Shown here piece by piece: positions 59,906 to 64,000 of a stretch of DNA of 64,000 bases. Position numbers and translations under genes: made by a program. The DNA is from Flavobacterium odoriferum (GTDB taxonomy: Bacteria; Bacteroidota; Bacteroidia; Flavobacteriales; Flavobacteriaceae). Positions within the stretch are counted from its first letter, which is position 1; the number at the start of each line of letters is the position of its first letter. The notes beneath the pieces are model-generated. The model was not told the origin of the DNA and searched no databases. It was given only the letters and a program-made list of their open reading frames with translations. The stretch spans positions 186,001 to 250,000 of the forward strand of contig NZ_JAMKFA010000005.1 of assembly GCF_025499515.1 (NCBI RefSeq), given 5' to 3'.

Positions 59906-62900
59906 TTAGTTTGCAATTATTTTTGTTTTTGTTACACCTTTATTTTTAGTGATAACTTTAACAATTAACACCTGATTTTTAACCCCTTGAAGAGAAAAAT
60001 CAAATGCTGTTTCGTTTATTTTTGTTTTATATAAAATGTTTCTGCCTAATATATCGTATACCTCAATCTGTTCAATTTCATCGTTATCAGATTTTACATG
60101 TACGATATTTTCTGATTGATGGATTGTTATATTTGAAAATTCTTCTAAATTATTTGATAAAGTTTCATTTTTAAATACAATTTCAAATCTGTTTTCAATA
60201 GTTTCAACTGATGAGTTGAATGAATATGGAGCACTTTTTAAATCATGAATAACATTTAAAACTTTATCCTTTAAATAAATTTTTTGGCTTCCAGCAAACA
60301 ATCCGTCTAAATTGTCAATCGTTATTTCATAAACACTTGGCTCAACAATTGATATACCTAGCGGTACAACATCTTCATCTGTAAATGGAAGTGTTCTCCC
60401 TTGTACCGCAAATTTATTTGCATCTTCAATTGAGTATAAATTACTTCCTTGGTTACCAAAAGCAAGTCCATCAATTCCGAAGTCATAATCATTCGTTGCT
60501 TCATTCATATATCCAATTAAAATTTGGCTAAATTGTCCAGAATTATTTTTAAGATTTAACCAAATTCTGTGTTTTTCTTCAGTATTAAATGCAACAACTG
60601 AAGGATTAAAGGCTCTGAAAAACTGATTTCCATTATTTACCAATCGCATTTCGTTCGAAAAAGAAATATAACTTGGTACAACTGCATTTACAATAAATCC
60701 CTGACCTACTTGAATTATTCCGTTTGGAGTTGCTCCACCTGCAGCAGAAGCTGTTCCTCCTAATAGCGTATAAGTTGCATAATTATTTAAAGGATAGGTT
60801 CCGCTAACAGCTTGTTGTGTATGCGTCCAAAAATATAAGGTCCCATCGATGGTTTGATTTTCTGTTCCTCTATTAAAAGTGTTTTTTAAGATGAAATCAT
60901 TAGCACTAATAGTTGATGGATAAGGATTTCCAATAGCATTGTAACCAGAAGTTCCTTTTTTGATTACTGGCTTAAAATATGAATTATTAAATGTTCCTAT
61001 GAAGATTCCATTATAAGGAGAATAAACAGAACTTGACCAATTGTTTGGAGCTCTTACCAAATAACCTTTTGTAGGTACAAAATTATTTGAACTTGGAATA
61101 ATTGCATCATAAGAACCATTAGTTCCTGTTAATGGATTATATACATAAAATCTATTTGCAACCGTTTGTGGTGAAAATGCTAATAAATTTTGATTTACAA
61201 CTGGCGAAGACCAAAGTGTATAATCTAAACGAACTATTGGAGTACTATTCCTATTTACTGTTGCTATTCCTGTATTATTTAAATGCTCAACTTGAATTAA
61301 ATTTGCATTATTTTGAACAATTATGTTAGCCGAAGTATTTATTGAAACGGCTCTATTTACAGTAACGTTTGTTCCTGAAGCAATAGTTAGAACAGCAGAG
61401 CCATTTACCTGAATTGAGCACGCTTCAATATTTGCAGAAGTTGTAAAGTTTCCATTGAAAATAACATTTTTATTTTTATCTGGAATTCCGTTACTCCAAG
61501 TTGCTCCATTCCATGTAGTTGAAGTAGCACATGTTTGTGGCGTAATATTTATTGTGAAAGTTTGACCTCCTAACAAGGCTAAATTATTCCCTTTTATTGT
61601 GGCTACAAAATTATCAGCAACTGTACTCAATGCGTTGTGTTTGTATGAAAGTTGTACGCTGTTAATATTTGCTTGTGTGAATGAATCCCCAACAAATAAA
61701 CGTTGCCCATTCAATAACAAATAACCATTTGTTGGTAGTTTAGTAATTGTATACTCTAATTGAGCAGTTGTTGCACCAGATTGTGCTGCATTTAAAAAAG
61801 CTGAAGTTATATTTTGTGTAGCACCTTGATTAACCGTTAAGGCATTTTTTACTAAAGTGATATTATTAACTATTTGTAATTTTCCACAAATTGTAATACT
61901 AAATTCATTAAATGTACCTCCTGATGTATTTGAAACACGATCAGTAGCTAACAAGTTCCATGTTCCTTGAGCATTGGAGCCTATGAATCTTGAGAAAGCT
62001 TGACCTGGTTGTTGAATTCCTTCTAATCCTGCAACAACATTTGGATCCACATTACCACAAGTTAAAGGAATTCCGTCATCATCAAACGTTACATTAAAGT
62101 TAGCTCCCGAACAATCTCTGTTATAAATTTCGGCAAAAATACCATTAGGCGCTCTAAATTGCATTTTTATATCAGAAAGTAATGGATGTGTAGCTCTCAT
62201 ATAAAAAGTAACCTTACTAATTATCAAATTATCGGTCACATCCATTCTAGCACTAACCGCATTATTTGAATTTGTATTCCATACGTTATCGCCACCTTCA
62301 AAATATTCATTGGTGTAAGTGTTACAAAAATCTCTTGAAATTTGAAATGAATAAATTTCAGAATATGAACCATAAATACAAGTATTCTTAGGACGAACTC
62401 TCCAAAAATAAATTTTACCTTCAACTAATGAAGTTGTTTGATATTCTAATTTTGAAGTCGTAATAGTTTCTGCTAGGGTAGAAAATAATGGTGATTCAGA
62501 AATTTCAACAATATACTCTTCTGCACTAGTTAATGTATTCCATTTTAATAAAACTGAAGTAACTTGATTAGTTGCACCATTAGCTGGAGAATTTAATGTC
62601 AATTGTCCAATAAAATCTTCATATACATTTAAAGAAACTGGAATAGTTTCTGAAGCATTTGTAGAAGTTCCTTTTAAAACAACAGGATAACTTCCAGCAG
62701 AAACTGCAGTTGCTCCCGAAAGTGTTACTGTAACTTGTCCGTTAACTGAAAGAGAAGCTGGTGAAAAAGTTGCCGTAATTCCAACAGGCAAATTGTCCAT
62801 TGAAAAAGTAACAACCTCTGAAAAATTTGGTGCTTTTGCGAAGTCAAAAGTAAAAGAAGCAATATTTGGTTTACAAACTGGAATATTATTATCTGTTGTA

Positions 62901-64000
62901 ATAAATTCAAATGTGCCAGGTTTAATTTCGAAATCTTGATTAGAAATATCAAAGAAAATATTTGTTGCTGCTTCAATCTTTACTCTAGCCTTTTTTGTAA
63001 TATTATTAGGAACAGTTATATTTTGAGTTCCATCATTTGCAGTATTAGAAACTAATGTAATTGGATACGTATAACCTCCATCAAGAGATAATTTAATATT
63101 AACATTTGCAGATAAGCTATTTGTAGAATTTACCGCCCAAGTAACTGTTTTAGTTTCGCCTGCATACCAAACTTCTGTTCCTAAATTAGGAGAATTAACT
63201 ACAAACGGACCAGTTGCATTTACAGTAATTACTACATTATCACTATTGGTTTGGCCAACTTGAACATTATTATCTCTAACGGTTAATCTGAAATTTAAAG
63301 TTCTTGCAACAGATGGCAATACTTCCCAAGTTGGAGTTTGATTAGCAACTATTGCATCCATATTAGGAAAAACTCTTGCAGGATTAGTAGTTGGAAAAAA
63401 TGAACGAAAAACTGGGCCCGCTGTATTAGTTGAAACTGGAGGTTGCGCACCTCCGTCATTTGTATCATATTGCTCCCAACAATACGTTAAAACATCTCCA
63501 ACTGTTGGATCAGAGGATAAATCTCCATTTAAAATAAATGGAGTACTTCTTGGAATGGTGTAATCAGAACCTGCATTAGCTGTCGGTTCAACATTTGTAT
63601 ATGTGGTTTCAGTTTCACAAGTATGTGAATTTACTGCAGTTGTCATTTGTGCAATACTTCTCGCATGAAAATAACCATCGCTATTTGCTTGAACGTTTGG
63701 AGCACAAATTCCGGCATAACCTAAAATTGTTGAAGCACTTCCTGGTTCATAATCATCGGAAACTTTAGAACCAAAACAAGGATTATAGTACGTGTGACCC
63801 GCACTAAACTGATGACCAATTTCATGCGCTACATAATCTATATCAAAAGGATCAAATTCAGGTGTTACAATTCCCGTTACTCCTGAACCTTTATTTGCTC
63901 CACAAGGTCCTGTTCCTGCAATTCCACCACCACCTGTACTAAACACGTGGCCAATATCATAAGCAGCTGCAGTTATTAATCCAGAAATATTTCCTGTATT
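59906..64000 (-). CDS. Secreted metzincin (reprolysin-like) protease with P domain and T9SS tail, N-terminus off the window
   Basis: The frame is open to the window edge (18 codons past the GTG at 63946), so the start lies outside. The metzincin motif 'HEIGHQFSAGH' in 'YVAHEIGHQFSAGHTYY' gives the three zinc His and catalytic Glu. A preceding 'AAYDIGHVFSTGGGG' fits reprolysin-like M12B peptidases. Later come Ig-like domains, an FnIII-like domain ('EEYIVEISESPLFSTL'), a proprotein-convertase P domain ('MRATHPLLSDIKMQFRAPNG', 'GTWNLLATDRVSN'), a cadherin-like repeat, and a C-terminal T9SS sorting domain ('VYDILGRNILYKTKI'). It is a secreted protease. It leads the operon with 54195-59894. Confidence 0.88.
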   Translation of the reverse strand, partial: NTGNISGLITAAAYDIGHVFSTGGGGIAGTGPCGANKGSGVTGIVTPEFDPFDIDYVAHEIGHQFSAGHTYYNPCFGSKVSDDYEPGSASTILGYAGICAPNVQANSDGYFHARSIAQMTTAVNSHTCETETTYTNVEPTANAGSDYTIPRSTPFILNGDLSSDPTVGDVLTYCWEQYDTNDGGAQPPVSTNTAGPVFRSFFPTTNPARVFPNMDAIVANQTPTWEVLPSVARTLNFRLTVRDNNVQVGQTNSDNVVITVNATGPFVVNSPNLGTEVWYAGETKTVTWAVNSTNSLSANVNIKLSLDGGYTYPITLVSNTANDGTQNITVPNNITKKARVKIEAATNIFFDISNQDFEIKPGTFEFITTDNNIPVCKPNIASFTFDFAKAPNFSEVVTFSMDNLPVGITATFSPASLSVNGQVTVTLSGATAVSAGSYPVVLKGTSTNASETIPVSLNVYEDFIGQLTLNSPANGATNQVTSVLLKWNTLTSAEEYIVEISESPLFSTLAETITTSKLEYQTTSLVEGKIYFWRVRPKNTCIYGSYSEIYSFQISRDFCNTYTNEYFEGGDNVWNTNSNNAVSARMDVTDNLIISKVTFYMRATHPLLSDIKMQFRAPNGIFAEIYNRDCSGANFNVTFDDDGIPLTCGNVDPNVVAGLEGIQQPGQAFSRFIGSNAQGTWNLLATDRVSNTSGGTFNEFSITICGKLQIVNNITLVKNALTVNQGATQNITSAFLNAAQSGATTAQLEYTITKLPTNGYLLLNGQRLFVGDSFTQANINSVQLSYKHNALSTVADNFVATIKGNNLALLGGQTFTINITPQTCATSTTWNGATWSNGIPDKNKNVIFNGNFTTSANIEACSIQVNGSAVLTIASGTNVTVNRAVSINTSANIIVQNNANLIQVEHLNNTGIATVNRNSTPIVRLDYTLWSSPVVNQNLLAFSPQTVANRFYVYNPLTGTNGSYDAIIPSSNNFVPTKGYLVRAPNNWSSSVYSPYNGIFIGTFNNSYFKPVIKKGTSGYNAIGNPYPSTISANDFILKNTFNRGTENQTIDGTLYFWTHTQQAVSGTYPLNNYATYTLLGGTASAAGGATPNGIIQVGQGFIVNAVVPSYISFSNEMRLVNNGNQFFRAFNPSVVAFNTEEKHRIWLNLKNNSGQFSQILIGYMNEATNDYDFGIDGLAFGNQGSNLYSIEDANKFAVQGRTLPFTDEDVVPLGISIVEPSVYEITIDNLDGLFAGSQKIYLKDKVLNVIHDLKSAPYSFNSSVETIENRFEIVFKNETLSNNLEEFSNITIHQSENIVHVKSDNDEIEQIEVYDILGRNILYKTKINETAFDFSLQGVKNQVLIVKVITKNKGVTKTKIIAN

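Overview
The window looks like a chromosomal segment of a member of the Flavobacteriaceae (Bacteroidota), probably Flavobacterium or a close relative. The DNA is AT-rich. Promoters resemble the Bacteroidota sigma-A type (a TTG/TTTG box, a spacer of about 18-23 bp, then TAnnTTTG), and Shine-Dalgarno sequences are weak. Several large proteins end in type IX secretion (T9SS) sorting domains. The housekeeping pairs (DUF4290-murA, recQ-fmt, an HU protein, YqgE, a START-like protein) also fit the family. No database search was possible; all calls come from reading the sequence and from knowledge of the families.

Layout. 1-5.2 kb: three small outer-membrane beta-barrel proteins, aroQ, and a large carboxypeptidase-regulatory-like/barrel protein. 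5.2-13.7 kb: an accessory surface locus. It holds an unknown protein behind four 11-bp tandem repeats, a membrane-anchored TPR/helix-turn-helix regulator, a YadA-head/S74-chaperone fibre protein with a LamG-T9SS partner, a 32-residue membrane peptide, and the remains of an acyl-CoA synthetase gene. The fibre gene and the 32-residue ORF share an unusual promoter with doubled TTGTCCCC elements. 13.7-23.3 kb: core genes, including a TSUP transporter, murA with an Asp at the fosfomycin-target position, DUF4290, DUF493, an ATPase, recQ, fmt, HU, YqgE, an aminotransferase IV, a START-like protein and tRNA-Met.

23.3-48.9 kb is a 25.5-kb integrated element. It is bounded by a perfect 46-bp direct repeat of the 3' part of the tRNA-Met gene. 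The left end carries a tyrosine recombinase, an Xis-like HTH protein, a RepA-like ATPase behind 10-bp iterons, and a zinc-finger/Toprim-like protein. The right end carries a type I restriction-modification system with a UDG-like gene and a three-gene toxin-antitoxin-SecB-like chaperone module between hsdS and hsdR. Next come a cluster of 17 ACGT motifs and a paired GTAAAC site that recurs near the left end. No relaxase or conjugation genes were seen.

The most interesting part is the middle of the element (28.7-40.3 kb). Six or seven cargo units are separated by eight related, imperfectly palindromic intergenic sites of about 130-170 bp; the last one is partial. For four units the first 8-14 bases of the unit are the reverse complement of the outer arm of that unit's own downstream site. 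This is how integron gene cassettes and their attC sites are built, but no integron integrase is recognisable here. Many sites also contain a central hairpin and a promoter-like TAnnTTTG box. The cargo looks like conflict or defence genes: a DUF4844 protein, an SdpAB/HTTM-like operon with a His/Asp-rich small peptide, an HExxH protease, an Mrr-like nuclease, an REase-nSTAND3 protein, a PD-(D/E)XK-like protein, and an SMC-like ATPase with a small partner.

48.9-64 kb: host sequence resumes with the displaced tRNA terminator. It is followed by three very large T9SS cargo proteins: two paralogous giant surface proteins encoded convergently, and a metzincin protease that runs off the right edge.
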